Source of the DNA: an uncultured Dongia sp.
Lineage (GTDB): Bacteria > Pseudomonadota > Alphaproteobacteria > Dongiales > Dongiaceae
DNA: 64,000 nucleotides
Reading direction: 5' to 3'
NCBI RefSeq assembly: GCF_936916975.1
Contig: NZ_CAKZGO010000016.1
Coordinates: 1-64,000, forward strand
Part shown: positions 10,186 through 20,430 of the stretch, in pieces
Position numbering within the stretch: position 1 is the first letter of the stretch
How the letters are laid out: every line of letters starts with the position of its first letter
Translations under genes and position numbers: made by a program
Notes under the pieces: generated by a model
What the model was told of the DNA's origin: nothing
Seen by the model: only the letters and a program-made list of their open reading frames with translations
Database searches by the model: none

Positions 10186-11757
10186 CTAAACTGGATGCCC
10201 CAACGCGAGGCCGATGCCCTTGGCCAGTTCCCGCTCGCCGAACGGTTTGCCGAGCAAGGGCAGTCTTAGCTGCGTATCGTCGGGCGGTTCGGCATAGCCG
10301 GTGGCGAGGAGGATCGGCAGGTTTGGCCAATCCGCCCTCACCAGGCGTGCGAAATCGGCGCCGTTCATCGCCGGCATCGCCATGTCGGTGATGATGAGGT
10401 CGAAGGCCGGTTCTTGACGGAGGATGTCGAGCGCTTCCCGCCCGGAGGTCGCATCTCGTACCAGATGTCCCATGTCTTCCAACATTGCGGCCGTGTTCAT
10501 CAGCACAAGAGGATCATCATCGACCGCCAGCACGCGCAGCTTGCGCGTCGGCGAGATGGCTTGCTCACCAGCTGCGACGAGACGATGGGAGGCCTCAGTC
10601 ACCGTGGTGGTGGCCGGCAGCCAGAATTCGGCAATGGTGCCGACGCCCAACGTGCTCTTGAGAATGAAACGGCCACCCAGCTGCTGCAGCAGGCCATGCA
10701 CCTGGGACAGACCCAGGCCCGTTCCTTTGCCGACGCCCTTGGTCGTGAAGAACGGCTCGCCGGCCTTGGCGAGGGTCTCTTCGTCCATACCCGTTCCGGT
10801 GTCACTGACGGCAAGACACACATAGTCGCCCGCAGCGAGGCCGTGGTCGCTGTCGCTTGTGATTTCGGCGCCACGGGCTGACAGGAACAACGCGCCGCCA
10901 TTTGGCATCGCGTCTCGCGCATTCACGACGACATTGAGGATGGCGGATTCAAGCTGGTTCACGTCCACCATGACGTCGCTCAGTTCAGCCGGAAAGTCGA
11001 ATCCCACCTCGATCGACGGCCCGAGGGACCGGCGAAGGAGGTCCTTCAGCCCACCTACCACCTTAGTCAGCGAGACCGCTTCCTTGCTGAGGGTTTGTCG
11101 CCGGGCAAAGGCCAGCATGCGCTGCGTGAGCGAAGCGCCGCGATTGGCACCCTGTATGGCGTTGTCGATAAAGCGCTTGAGCTTCGGGTCGTCGGGCAGT
11201 CGCTTCTGGGCCAACTCCAGGCTGCTGAGAATCGCCATCAACAGGTTGTTGAAGTCATGCGCAATGCCGCCCGACAACTGCCCGATCGCCTCCATCTTCT
11301 GTGCCTGAAACAGCGCCTCGCGCGTGGCTTGCAGTTCCTGCTCGGCGGCCCTCTTGTCGCTGATATCACGGGTGATCTTGGCAAAGCCGATCAGCTCGCC
11401 ATGCTCGTCGCGGATCGAATCGATGACAACATGCGCCCAGAAGCGCGTGCCGTCCTTTCGCAGGCGCCATCCTTCGTTCTCGAATCGCCCTTCGCCGGCA
11501 GCCGTGGCGAGCGCCCTCGCGGGGAGGCCGATCTGCAGATCTTCCTCGGTATAGAAGCGCGAGAAATGCTGTCCGAGGATTTCGGCAGCCGTATAGCCCT
11601 TGAAACGCTGGGCGCCAGGGTTCCAGCTCGCGACCCGTCCGTGACGGTCCAGCATATAGATGGCGTAATCCGTGACGGCGTCGACCAGCATCCGGTAATG
11701 GTCGTCAGTTCCGCCCAGAACCCGCTGTGGCCCGTCGCCGTTGCCCATAACGGTCAT
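10186..11757 (-). CDS. PAS-domain hybrid sensor histidine kinase with C-terminal receiver
   Basis: A 523-residue cytoplasmic hybrid kinase with no membrane segment. A PAS domain lies at about 18-135 (YAIYMLDRHGRVASWNPGAQRFKGY, read as separate blocks), with a PAC-like end GFAKITRDISDKRAAEQE. The dimerisation helix carries the phospho-His in GQLSGGIAHDFNN. The ATPase has an N box (NVVVNARDAMP), G1 (SDTGTGMDEE) and G2 (GKGTGLGLSQVHGL). The receiver starts at LRVLAVDDDPLVL, with phospho-acceptor Asp in LIITDMAMPAMNG; the usual Lys lies in LLGKPF. No response regulator gene is adjacent, so partner and signal are unknown. Confidence 0.92.
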   Translation of the reverse strand: MTVMGNGDGPQRVLGGTDDHYRMLVDAVTDYAIYMLDRHGRVASWNPGAQRFKGYTAAEILGQHFSRFYTEEDLQIGLPARALATAAGEGRFENEGWRLRKDGTRFWAHVVIDSIRDEHGELIGFAKITRDISDKRAAEQELQATREALFQAQKMEAIGQLSGGIAHDFNNLLMAILSSLELAQKRLPDDPKLKRFIDNAIQGANRGASLTQRMLAFARRQTLSKEAVSLTKVVGGLKDLLRRSLGPSIEVGFDFPAELSDVMVDVNQLESAILNVVVNARDAMPNGGALFLSARGAEITSDSDHGLAAGDYVCLAVSDTGTGMDEETLAKAGEPFFTTKGVGKGTGLGLSQVHGLLQQLGGRFILKSTLGVGTIAEFWLPATTTVTEASHRLVAAGEQAISPTRKLRVLAVDDDPLVLMNTAAMLEDMGHLVRDATSGREALDILRQEPAFDLIITDMAMPAMNGADFARLVRADWPNLPILLATGYAEPPDDTQLRLPLLGKPFGERELAKGIGLALGHPV

Positions 11758-11844
11758 GATTTTCCACGAAAACTCTGCTGCCCCGGTCAGTAACCCAGGC
11801 TCGCAAAAAAGGTTCCCAGCGCAGAAGCGGGGACGCCCGCAATG

Positions 11845-14601
11845 TTACGCGGTGGCCTTTTTTGCCGTTTTCTTGGCGGCTTTTTTCGCAGCCTTGGGTT
11901 TCGCTGTCGTCTTGGTGGCGGCCTTCTTCACCGCGGCTTTCGGTTCAGCAGTCTTGGTCACCGCTTTCTTCGCCACGGCCTTCTTGGCGGCCCTGGGGGC
12001 GGCTTTCTTCTTGCCCTTGCCTTTACCGTTGCCAGCCATCTCTGCACGCGCGGCGATCAGGCCGAGGGCATCGGTGAGCGTAACATCGGCCGGCTCAATG
12101 GCTTTCGGCAGGGTGGCGTTAATTGCACCCATCTTCACATAGGGGCCGTATTTGCCGTCATGGAGAGTCACGGTTTCGCCCGTTTCCGGATGCTTGCCGA
12201 TCTCCTTGCCAGGTGCTGCCTGCCTGCCACCGCGGCCCTTGCTCTCCTGGGAGAGCAACTCGACGGCGCGGTTCATGCCGATCGATAGGACGTCGTCATC
12301 CTTGGGGATCGACTTGAACTTGCCGTCATGGTTCAGGTACGGGCCAAAACGGCCGATGCCGGCCATGATCGGCTTACTTGTCTCCGGATGCTGGCCGACG
12401 ACGCGCGGCAGGCTCAGCAGCTTTTCGGCGATCTCAAGGTTGACCGCATTGGGGTCGAGATCCTTGGTGAGCGAGACGCGCTTTGGCTTCGAGCCTTCCT
12501 CGGCTTCGCCCAACTGGACGTAAAAGCCATAGGGGCCCTTGCGCAACGTGATGCTGCGGCCCTGTGCGTCCTTGCCGAATTCGACGGGACCGGCCGACCC
12601 CGCCGCGATCTCTTCTTCCGTCTGCACCGCCAACGGCTTGGTGTATTTGCATTCGGGATAGTTGTTGCAGCCGATGAAGGCGCCGTTCTTGGCGAGCTTG
12701 ATGCCAAGCTCGCCATTGCCGCAGACCGGGCAGGCGCGCGGCGCCTTGCCGTTGCCAAGGTCCGGGAAGAAATGCGGCGCCAGCGCGTCATTGAGCACGT
12801 CGATCACGACCGAACGCGTGCCGATGCCCTTGTCGAGGAAGGCCACCGCCTCCTGCATCGAAGGGAGCGTGCCGCCGGTGGTTTCTTCCGCCTGATGGAG
12901 ATGGCTGAAATCGTTCCAGAACTCGGCCAGCACGTCCTTCCAGCGGGCGCGTCCGCCGGAGATGTCGTCGAGCTTGCCTTCAAGATCCGCCGTGAAACCG
13001 TATTGCACATAGCGGTCGAAGAAATTGGTGAGGAAGGCCGTCACCAAGCGACCGCGATCCTCCGGCACCAGGCGCTTCTTGTCGAGCCGCACATAGGCGC
13101 GGTCCTCGAGCGTCTGGAGGATCGAGGTATAGGTCGAGGGTCGGCCGATGCCGAGTTCTTCCAGACGCTTGATCAGCGAGGCTTCGGAATAGCGCGGCGG
13201 CGGCTGGGTGAAATGCTGCTCCGGCTTGATTTCCTTCGGATTGACGCCGTCGCCCTGCTTCAAGTTAGGCAGGCGGCGCTCGCTGTCATCGTCCTCAACG
13301 GGTTCGTCGCGATCCTCGGAATAGAGCGTCAGGAAGCCGTCGAAGGTAACGACCGAGCCCGTGGCTCGCAGAACCTGCTTGCCGTCGGCAGAAGCGATAT
13401 CGATCGCGACATTGTCGAGCTCGGCGCTTTCCATCTGGCTGGCCAAAGTGCGCTTCCAGATGAGGTCATAGAGCTTGGCTTCCTCGTCGCGGAGATATTT
13501 CCGCACATGTTCCGGGCGGCGGAATAGATCAGTGGGGCGGATCGCTTCGTGGGCTTCCTGGGCGTTCTTCGCGGCACTCTTATAAATGCGGGGGGATGCC
13601 GGCAGGTATTTCTGGCCGTACTGCTCGCCAATGAGCTTGCGACCGGCAACGACCGCTTCCTGGCTGAGATTCACGCCATCGGTACGCATATAGGTGATGA
13701 GGCCGACCGTTTCGCCATCAAGCTCGATGCCTTCGTAGAGGCGCTGGGCGATCTTCATGGTCTGGGCAGCACCAAAGCCCAGCTTGCGCGAGGCTTCCTG
13801 CTGCAGGGTCGAGGTGATGAAGGGTGGGTAGGGGTTGCGGCGCGACGATTTGCGCTCGACCTGGGCGACCTTGAAGGGCGCACCGGCCTGGACGGCAGCC
13901 AGCGCGGCTTCCGCCGCGGCCTTTTCGCCGATGTCGAACTTGTCGAGTTTCTTGCCGTTGAGATGGGTGAGGCGCGCCGAAAAGGCCTGGCCGTCCGGGC
14001 CTGACAGGATCGCTTCGATGGTCCAGTATTCGCGCGGCCGGAAGGCCTCGATCTCGGCCTCGCGCTCGCAAATGATACGCAATGCCACCGACTGTACGCG
14101 GCCGGCAGAGCGGCTGCCTGGCATCTTGCGCCACAGGATCGGGGAGAGGGTGAAGCCGACGAGGTAGTCGAGCGCCCGGCGCGCCAGGTAAGCATCGACA
14201 AGCTCCTGGTCAATCTCGCGCGGGTTGGCGATCGCGTCGAGGACCGCCTTCTTGGTGATTTCGTTAAAGGCCACGCGCGCCATCGGCAGCTTGGCGAGGT
14301 TCTTCTTGGATTTGAGTTCTTCGCGCAGATGCCAGGAGATGGCCTCGCCTTCGCGATCCGGATCGGTTGCCAGCAACAACATGTCGGCGCCGGCGGCAGC
14401 CGCAGCGATCTCCTTGATCTGCTTGGCGCCGCGACCCTCAGAGTCCCAGGTCATGGCAAAATCGGCATCCGGTCGGACCGAACCATCCTTGGCAGGCAGG
14501 TCGCGGACATGGCCGAAGCTTGCCAGCACGACGTACTCAGCACCCAGATATTTGTTGATGGTCTTGGCCTTGGCGGGAGACTCGACGACGACGACCTTCA
14601 T
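11845..14601 (-). CDS. topA: DNA topoisomerase I (type IA)
   Basis: A 918-residue relaxing topoisomerase. The TOPRIM domain starts MKVVVVESPAKAKTINKYLG, with the metal site LLATDPDREGEAISWHL. The catalytic Tyr is in GLITYMRTDG. A C-terminal zinc ribbon has CPVCGNGELG paired with FIGCNNYPECKY, and several Topo_C-type repeats follow (GRFGPYLNHDGKF, KYGPYVKMG). The last ~55 residues are almost only Lys, Ala, Thr and Pro, a basic histone-H1-like tail that many alphaproteobacterial TopA proteins carry for nonspecific DNA binding. dprA lies upstream in the same direction with a 78-base gap, a classic gene pair. Confidence 0.97.
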   Translation of the reverse strand: MKVVVVESPAKAKTINKYLGAEYVVLASFGHVRDLPAKDGSVRPDADFAMTWDSEGRGAKQIKEIAAAAAGADMLLLATDPDREGEAISWHLREELKSKKNLAKLPMARVAFNEITKKAVLDAIANPREIDQELVDAYLARRALDYLVGFTLSPILWRKMPGSRSAGRVQSVALRIICEREAEIEAFRPREYWTIEAILSGPDGQAFSARLTHLNGKKLDKFDIGEKAAAEAALAAVQAGAPFKVAQVERKSSRRNPYPPFITSTLQQEASRKLGFGAAQTMKIAQRLYEGIELDGETVGLITYMRTDGVNLSQEAVVAGRKLIGEQYGQKYLPASPRIYKSAAKNAQEAHEAIRPTDLFRRPEHVRKYLRDEEAKLYDLIWKRTLASQMESAELDNVAIDIASADGKQVLRATGSVVTFDGFLTLYSEDRDEPVEDDDSERRLPNLKQGDGVNPKEIKPEQHFTQPPPRYSEASLIKRLEELGIGRPSTYTSILQTLEDRAYVRLDKKRLVPEDRGRLVTAFLTNFFDRYVQYGFTADLEGKLDDISGGRARWKDVLAEFWNDFSHLHQAEETTGGTLPSMQEAVAFLDKGIGTRSVVIDVLNDALAPHFFPDLGNGKAPRACPVCGNGELGIKLAKNGAFIGCNNYPECKYTKPLAVQTEEEIAAGSAGPVEFGKDAQGRSITLRKGPYGFYVQLGEAEEGSKPKRVSLTKDLDPNAVNLEIAEKLLSLPRVVGQHPETSKPIMAGIGRFGPYLNHDGKFKSIPKDDDVLSIGMNRAVELLSQESKGRGGRQAAPGKEIGKHPETGETVTLHDGKYGPYVKMGAINATLPKAIEPADVTLTDALGLIAARAEMAGNGKGKGKKKAAPRAAKKAVAKKAVTKTAEPKAAVKKAATKTTAKPKAAKKAAKKTAKKATA

Positions 14602-14679
14602 GGACCCGCTTTCGGGATTAAATATAAATCTAAGGACACGAACAAACCGTCGGGTCCGGGTGCCGGGATATATAGGTGG

Positions 14680-15819
14680 TCAAGCGACCTTGGCGAGCAG
14701 CGAAACCCGGTTGCCGGGGTGACGTTCCAAGCGGCCCGCTAAGTCCAATTCCAGCAGCACCATTCCCATAACGGGAGCGGAGCAATGACACTGCCGAAGC
14801 AGTTCGTCAACCTCCACCGGGCTCGGTCCCAGCAAGGTCAGGATCTCCATGCGGACGTCATCTGTTTCATTTTCTATTTCAGAATCAATATTGTGTGCGT
14901 TGGAATTAAAGTTTTCCGGCAGGCGTGTTTTTAGGCTCATAATCCCATCAATAGCTTCCAGCACCTGGCTTGCATCCTCGACCAGCAGGGCGCCTTCACG
15001 GATCAGGCGGTTGGTGCCGCGGCAGCGTGGATCCATGGGCGAACCCGGAACGGCCATCACCTCACGCCCCTGCTCATTGGCAAAACGGGCCGTGATGAGG
15101 GAGCCGGATTTCAATGCCGCCTCGATCACCACGGTGCCCAAAGACAGGCCCGAGATGATCCGGTTTCGGCGCGGGAACAGGCGGGCACCTGGCTCGGTGC
15201 CGGGCGGCATCTCGGCCACGATCAACCCCTCGACGGCCAGCCGCTCGAACAGTACTTCATGCTCCGGCGGATAAAGCACATCCACCCCGCCTGCCAGCAC
15301 GGCGATGGTGCTGCCGGTCGCGGTCAGGGCACCCAGATGTGCCGCCCCATCGATGCCGCGCGCCATGCCGGAGACCACCGTCATGCCGGCGGCCGACAGT
15401 TCCCGGGCCATGTCATGGGCAAAGCGCCTTCCATTGGCCGAGGCATTGCGGGCGCCCACCAGCGCCACCTGGCGGGACCGGGTGAGGAGGTCGAAGCGGC
15501 CACGCGCCGTCAGTATGGGAGGCGAGTCATCGACTGCGCGCAAGGCTGCCGGGTAGTCCGGCTCGACCCAGGCGATGGCACGGGCGCCCATGGCGGCGAG
15601 GTTAGCGAGTTCCTGCTCGGCGGCTTTCAAGGGGAAGGGCCGATAGACTCGCTGCCCGCCGCGCTTTGCCAAATCCGGTAAGCGTTCAAGCGCCGTCTTG
15701 GCAGAGCCAAATCGTTGGATCAGTTTGCGAAAGGTGGCCGGCCCGACATTCTCGCTACGCGCCAGGCGCAGCCAGTCCATGCGTTCACTGTCTGAGAGGG
15801 CGCGCAATTTCTGCTCCAT
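14680..15819 (-). CDS. dprA: DprA/Smf, DNA-protecting protein
   Basis: A 379-residue single-strand-DNA-binding RecA loader used in natural transformation and recombination. The Rossmann-like core carries VALVGARNASANGRRFA, TVVSGMARGIDGAAHLGAL and FPRRNRIISGLS, all family landmarks. A SAM-like N-domain (SENVGPATFRKLIQRFG) and a C-terminal winged helix (EILTLLGPSPVEVDELLRQC) flank it, so this is the full three-domain form. Between core and winged helix is an Asn/Glu-rich stretch of lower GC than its surroundings, probably a linker. It lies upstream of topA and downstream of plsY, all on the minus strand. Confidence 0.95.
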   Translation of the reverse strand: MEQKLRALSDSERMDWLRLARSENVGPATFRKLIQRFGSAKTALERLPDLAKRGGQRVYRPFPLKAAEQELANLAAMGARAIAWVEPDYPAALRAVDDSPPILTARGRFDLLTRSRQVALVGARNASANGRRFAHDMARELSAAGMTVVSGMARGIDGAAHLGALTATGSTIAVLAGGVDVLYPPEHEVLFERLAVEGLIVAEMPPGTEPGARLFPRRNRIISGLSLGTVVIEAALKSGSLITARFANEQGREVMAVPGSPMDPRCRGTNRLIREGALLVEDASQVLEAIDGIMSLKTRLPENFNSNAHNIDSEIENETDDVRMEILTLLGPSPVEVDELLRQCHCSAPVMGMVLLELDLAGRLERHPGNRVSLLAKVA

Positions 15820-15883
15820 GCGCCGGAGCCTAAAAGATGATTACGCGAGAATCAACCGCGAACGACAACCGACGCGAGACTGG

Positions 15884-16498
15884 CTATTCCGCCTTCTTCT
15901 TGCCGATTCTGGGTTCGGTCCCCTTAAACATCCGGGCGATGTTTTCGCGGTGGCGGATCCAGACCAGGGCTGCGGCGAAGGCGGCAAAGATCACTTGGGG
16001 TCCCGTGCCGAGGATGTAGGCGTAGAGCGGCGCAAGCGCCACGGCGGCAAGGGCCGAGAGCGAGGAAATGCGCAAGGCGAAAGCGACTGCCAGCCAGGTG
16101 AGGCAGGCGGCGATGCCCACCATCCAGTTGATCGCGATCAAGGTGCCGAGCGTGGTTGCGACACCCTTGCCGCCCTTGAAGCGCAGCCACACCGGGAAAA
16201 GGTGCCCGAGCAACGCTGCCCCACCCGCGATGACCGCGAGGAGCGGCGAAAACTGCGCTGCGATCAGCGCCGCGATAGCGCCCTTGCCGCCATCCAGCAG
16301 CAGGGTCGCCAGAGCCAAGGGCTTGTTGCCGGTCCGGAGCACGTTGGTTGCGCCGATATTGCCCGAGCCGATCTGGCGGATATCGCCGAGGCCGGCTGCT
16401 TTGGTCAGCACCAGGCCGAACGGGATCGAGCCCAGCAGATAGCCAAGCACCACCGCAGCGACGTAGGTCCAGGATGGCAGCTCGCTAACAGGATCCAT
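15884..16498 (-). CDS. plsY: Acyl-phosphate:glycerol-3-phosphate acyltransferase PlsY
   Basis: A 204-residue inner-membrane enzyme that makes lysophosphatidate from acyl-phosphate and glycerol-3-phosphate, the first step of phospholipid synthesis. The three PlsY motifs are visible: GYLLGSIPFGL, IGSGNIGATNVLR and FKGGKGVATTLG. About five membrane segments are expected, with a basic C-terminus (RIGKKKAE). Its ATG shares one base with the TGA of pyrC (TGATG), so translation is probably coupled in a pyrB-pyrC-plsY-dprA-topA run. Confidence 0.96.
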   Translation of the reverse strand: MDPVSELPSWTYVAAVVLGYLLGSIPFGLVLTKAAGLGDIRQIGSGNIGATNVLRTGNKPLALATLLLDGGKGAIAALIAAQFSPLLAVIAGGAALLGHLFPVWLRFKGGKGVATTLGTLIAINWMVGIAACLTWLAVAFALRISSLSALAAVALAPLYAYILGTGPQVIFAAFAAALVWIRHRENIARMFKGTEPRIGKKKAE

Positions 16499-17820
16499 CA
16501 GCCTTCTCCATCGGTCGCGAACACCAGGCGGCCATCGACAAAGGTCTGCAGCACAGCGCCTTGCACGGGCCGGCCGTCATAGGGCGAGTTCTTTGACTTG
16601 CTCTTGAAGCTTGTCACGTCGATGCGGCGCGGCTTATCGAGATCGATCAGCACCATGTCGGCGGGCGCCCCTTTGGCAAGGCGGCCCTGCGGCAGGCCGA
16701 GTATTTCCGCTGGCCGGCTGGTCAGGCATTTGAGCAGATCGAGCAGCGACAGCGAGCCCTTGTGATAGAGTTCGAGACTCACCGGCAGCAAGGTCTCCAA
16801 TCCGACGATGCCGGCGGCGGCCTGCACGAACGGCACGCGCTTGCTCTCGACGTCGTGGGGGGCATGGTCGCTGGCGATGCAATCGATGATGCCTTCGGCC
16901 ACCGCGGCAGCAATGGCGCGGCGATCGCTCTCTCCGCGCAAGGGCGGCGACAACTTGGCGAAGGTGCGGTAATCGCCGATCTCGTTCTCGTTCAATGAGA
17001 AATAGGGCGGGGCCGTATCGCAGGTGACGCGCAGGCCTTCCTGCTTGGCGCGACGGATGGCTTCCACAGCGGCGGCAGTCGAGACATGCGCGACGTGATA
17101 GCGCGCGCCCGACATGCGCACGAGATGGAGATCGCGCTCGATCATCATGACCTCGGCGCAGGCAGGGATACCCGGCAGGCCGATGCGGGTGGCGAGCTCA
17201 CCGTTGTTCATGGCGCCACCCGCGGCCAGGGTCGGCTCTTCCGGATGCTGCACGATGAGGAGATCGAAAGTGCGGGCATAATAGAGGGCGCGTCGCATGA
17301 CCTGGGCATCAGCCACGGCATGCAGGGCATCGGTGAAGCCCAGCGCACCGAATTCCGACAGCATGCCCATCTCAACCAGGTCGCGGCCAGCAAGCCCTTG
17401 GGTTAGCGCGCCGTAGCAATAGATCTTGGCCCGCTTGGTTTCCCGGGCTCGCCTGGCGATGTATTCGACCCCGGAAACATCATCAATGATGGGATGCGTG
17501 TTGGGCAGGCAAACCATGCTGGTAACGCCGCCCGCGGCCGCGGCCAAGCTGCCGGTGGCGATGGTTTCCTGATGTTCCTCGCCCGGCTCGCGCAGTTGCA
17601 CGCGCATGTCGACCAGACCAGGGATCAGCACATGTCCGCCGCAATCGACAATCTCGGCGTCCACCGGCGCGTTCTGCTTGGTAACTTGGGGACCGATATC
17701 GACGATCACGCCGTTCTCGACCAGGACGCCGCCGCGCTCGTCGCGTTTGCTTGCCGGATCGACGATCCGCGCGTTGACCAGCAGCAGCGGAAGACCGGAT
17801 TTTTTTCGATCCGCGCTCAT
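16498..17820 (-). CDS. pyrC: Dihydroorotase-family protein lacking the HxH metal motif
   Basis: A 440-residue amidohydrolase of the type I dihydroorotase family, placed directly after pyrB in a pyrimidine operon. The usual HxH metal ligands after strand 1 are replaced: the segment reads [14 protein letters not shown], with Arg and Gln where His are expected. The other landmarks are kept: [17 protein letters not shown] and the catalytic ASDHAPHD. Loss of HxH is a hallmark of the noncatalytic PyrC' (PyrX) partners that support aspartate transcarbamoylase in some bacteria, so this may be a structural subunit rather than the enzyme. Its ATG overlaps the pyrB stop by four bases (ATGA). Confidence 0.88.
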   Translation of the reverse strand: MSADRKKSGLPLLLVNARIVDPASKRDERGGVLVENGVIVDIGPQVTKQNAPVDAEIVDCGGHVLIPGLVDMRVQLREPGEEHQETIATGSLAAAAGGVTSMVCLPNTHPIIDDVSGVEYIARRARETKRAKIYCYGALTQGLAGRDLVEMGMLSEFGALGFTDALHAVADAQVMRRALYYARTFDLLIVQHPEEPTLAAGGAMNNGELATRIGLPGIPACAEVMMIERDLHLVRMSGARYHVAHVSTAAAVEAIRRAKQEGLRVTCDTAPPYFSLNENEIGDYRTFAKLSPPLRGESDRRAIAAAVAEGIIDCIASDHAPHDVESKRVPFVQAAAGIVGLETLLPVSLELYHKGSLSLLDLLKCLTSRPAEILGLPQGRLAKGAPADMVLIDLDKPRRIDVTSFKSKSKNSPYDGRPVQGAVLQTFVDGRLVFATDGEG

Positions 17821-18782
17821 CGGTTGCTACCCACAATGTCGCGCGTCAACGCATCGAGGCAGGCCATGCGGACAGCCACACCCATCTCGACCTGCTCGCG
17901 GATGACCGAGCGGTTGATGTCGTCAGCGACCTCGGAATCGATCTCGACGCCGCGATTCATGGGGCCGGGATGCATGATGAGTGCATTTGGCTTCGCCACC
18001 GAGAGTTTCTCATAATCCAGGCCAAAGAAATGGAAGTATTCACGCACCGACGGGACATAGGCGCCCTGCATGCGCTCAAGCTGGAGGCGCAGCATCATGA
18101 CGATGTCGACGTCCTTGAGGCCCTTTCGCATGTCGGTGAACACCTCCACTCCCATGCGGTCGATATTGGACGGCAGCAAGGTGGTGGGTGCGATGACGCG
18201 GACGCGGGCGCCCATCTTGGTCAGGAGATGGATATTGGAGCGCGCGACGCGGCTGTGCAGGATGTCGCCGCAGATCGCCACCAGCAATCCCTGCAGTTTG
18301 CCCAGCCGGCGGCGGATGGTGAGGGCGTCGAGTAGGGCCTGGGTCGGGTGCTCGTGGCGGCCGTCGCCGGCGTTGATGACGGCGCCGTCGACCTTTTGCG
18401 ACAGCAGATTGATGGCGCCCGAATCCGGATGGCGGACGATCATCACGTCGGGTCGCATGGCGTTCAAGGTCATCGCCGTATCAAGGAGGGTCTCGCCTTT
18501 CTTGATCGACGAGGTACCGACCGACATGTTGGTGACGTCGGCGCCCAGGCGTTTGGCGGCCAGTTCGAAACTGGTCTGGGTTCGGGTCGAGTTTTCGAAG
18601 AAGACGTTCATCACCGTGCGGCCGCGCAACAGGGCACGGGCGGTGGAATCGTCCTTGGTCATGTCAGCGTAACGGTTGGAAAGGTCGAGGAGCCGCTCGA
18701 TCTCGGCGGCGGAAAGCCCTTCTATGCCCAGCAAATGCCTGTGGGGGAAGAAGGGATTGGGCGTGCGGGTCTCGGCGCTCAT
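17817..18782 (-). CDS. pyrB: Aspartate carbamoyltransferase catalytic subunit
   Basis: A 321-residue enzyme joining carbamoyl phosphate and aspartate to carbamoyl-aspartate, the committed step of pyrimidine synthesis. Carbamoyl phosphate binds at [22 protein letters not shown] supplies the Ser/Lys loop; [15 protein letters not shown] and [13 protein letters not shown] are the later active-site blocks. No pyrI regulatory gene is nearby, consistent with the class whose partner is a PyrC-like protein. It is the first gene of the minus-strand run, with the upstream region 18783-18984 shared with the divergent lytic transglycosylase. Confidence 0.96.
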   Translation of the reverse strand: MSAETRTPNPFFPHRHLLGIEGLSAAEIERLLDLSNRYADMTKDDSTARALLRGRTVMNVFFENSTRTQTSFELAAKRLGADVTNMSVGTSSIKKGETLLDTAMTLNAMRPDVMIVRHPDSGAINLLSQKVDGAVINAGDGRHEHPTQALLDALTIRRRLGKLQGLLVAICGDILHSRVARSNIHLLTKMGARVRVIAPTTLLPSNIDRMGVEVFTDMRKGLKDVDIVMMLRLQLERMQGAYVPSVREYFHFFGLDYEKLSVAKPNALIMHPGPMNRGVEIDSEVADDINRSVIREQVEMGVAVRMACLDALTRDIVGSNR

Positions 18783-18984
18783 TGACGCGGCATCATAGTG
18801 GCGTTCGGGCCGAGGTCAACGATTCTGGTGGAGGATTTTCAGGGCCGGTTTGGGTGGGTTCAGAGCCTGTCCGGATGGTTAAACTGTGGTGCCAAAACCT
18901 CGCAAACGCCCGTGCAGCTTGACAACCCCAGGTGGGTAACCGAGCCTGACCATCAGCTAGGTCTTGCGTGAAAGCGGGGGTCCA

Positions 18985-20430
18985 ATGGCCAAAGTTTGCC
19001 GGTATGTCGTTTGGCTTACTGTTCTGTTGGCTGCGGCGTTCCCCCTGCTAACGGATGGTGCCGACGCGGATGAACCGGTCGCTACCCTTTCCGCCGACGG
19101 CAAACCCTGGACCGGCGATCTCGACGGCATGATCAAGCGGCGCACCATCCGCGTCTTGGTCCCCTACAGCAAGACACTCTACTTCGTCGACGTTGGCGGC
19201 AATCAGCGCGGTATCAGCTATGACCTCATGCGCGAGTTCGAAGATGCTCTCAATAAGAAACTGAAAACCGGCAATCTGCGCATCAACTTCGAGTTCATCC
19301 CGCTGGCCCGCGACAACCTCATCCCCGCCCTGATCGAAGGCAGAGGCGACATCGTCGCCGCCAACCTCACCATCACGCCGGAACGCACGGCGTTGGTCGA
19401 CTTCACCACGCCGATCGCTCGTGGCGTGAAGGAGATCGTGATCACCGGCAACGGTGGCCCTGAGCTGAAAACACTCGATGACCTTGCCGGCCAGCAGGTC
19501 TTCGTGCGCCCGACGACCTCCTATTATGAAAGCCTGAAGGCGCTGAACGCAGATTTCCAGACACGTAATTTACCACCGATGATTCTCCAGCCGGCGCCCG
19601 GCAATTTCGAGGCGGAAGACGTGCTGGAAATGGCCAATGCCGGCCTGGTCAAAATCGTCGTCGCCGATGGTTATCTTGCAAGATTCTGGCAGCAGGTTTT
19701 TCCGGATATCACGGTCCATGAAGACCTCGTGCTGCGCGAGGGCGGCGAGATCGCCTTTGCCATTCGCAAGAACTCACCGCTGTTGAAGGCGGAAATGGAT
19801 CCCTTCATCGAAAAGAACCGTGCCGGCACCGCGGTCGGTAACGTTATCCTCAAAAAATACCTGAAATCGCTGAAATGGGTGAAGAATGCCGCCACTGAGG
19901 AAGAGCGGGCCAAGTTCCGCAGCTTCGGCGATCTGTTCAGGCGATATGGCAATCAATACGGCATCGATTGGCTGCTGATGGCGGCACAAGGCTATCAGGA
20001 ATCGCGCCTCGATCATTCGGTTCGCAGCAAGGTAGGTGCCATCGGCATCATGCAGGTCATGCCGGCCACCGGCAAAGAACTTGGCGTTGGCGATATCCGG
20101 GAGATCGATGCCAATATTCACGCGGGCGTCAAATACATCCGCTTCATGATCGACAACTATTACGCCGATGAACCAATGGATGACGAGAACAAGGTCTTGT
20201 TCGCCTTTGCCGCCTACAATGCCGGACCTGGCCGCGTCCGCTCCCTGCGGCGCGAGGCAGTGAAGCGCGACCTGGATCCCAACGTCTGGTTCGATAATGT
20301 GGAATATGTGGCGGCTGACAGGATCGGTCGTGAGACCGTGCAATATGTGCGCAACATCTACAAATACTACATCGCCTACAAACTGATCCTCGCCCAGTTG
20401 CAGGAACGCAAGGAAGCGGCAACGCCGTGA
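18985..20430 (+). CDS. MltF-like lytic transglycosylase with N-terminal solute-binding domain
   Basis: A 481-residue envelope protein. A signal peptide covers about residues 1-30. Next comes a periplasmic-binding-protein type 3 domain (RIRVLVPYSKTLYFVD read from TIRVLVPYSK onward; GRGDIVAANLTITPER is characteristic). The C-terminal SLT domain has its catalytic Glu in AAQGYQESRLD, followed by GAIGIMQVMPATGKELGV and AFAAYNAGPGRV. This is the MltF layout, in which the binding domain regulates glycan cleavage. The ATG at 18985 has GCGGGGG just upstream; an in-frame TTG at 18964 is less likely. It points away from pyrB. Confidence 0.92.
   Translation: MAKVCRYVVWLTVLLAAAFPLLTDGADADEPVATLSADGKPWTGDLDGMIKRRTIRVLVPYSKTLYFVDVGGNQRGISYDLMREFEDALNKKLKTGNLRINFEFIPLARDNLIPALIEGRGDIVAANLTITPERTALVDFTTPIARGVKEIVITGNGGPELKTLDDLAGQQVFVRPTTSYYESLKALNADFQTRNLPPMILQPAPGNFEAEDVLEMANAGLVKIVVADGYLARFWQQVFPDITVHEDLVLREGGEIAFAIRKNSPLLKAEMDPFIEKNRAGTAVGNVILKKYLKSLKWVKNAATEEERAKFRSFGDLFRRYGNQYGIDWLLMAAQGYQESRLDHSVRSKVGAIGIMQVMPATGKELGVGDIREIDANIHAGVKYIRFMIDNYYADEPMDDENKVLFAFAAYNAGPGRVRSLRREAVKRDLDPNVWFDNVEYVAADRIGRETVQYVRNIYKYYIAYKLILAQLQERKEAATP

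Noticed and set aside
11930-12010. The Lys/Ala-rich end of topA as a frameshift or repeat expansion.
   Set aside because: Basic Ala/Lys/Pro tails are common in alphaproteobacterial TopA, and the frame runs cleanly to a stop.
12328-13527. A 399-codon plus-strand frame inside topA.
   Set aside because: It is the complement of topA; its composition (His, Arg, Gly-rich) is typical of shadow frames and no family is recognisable.
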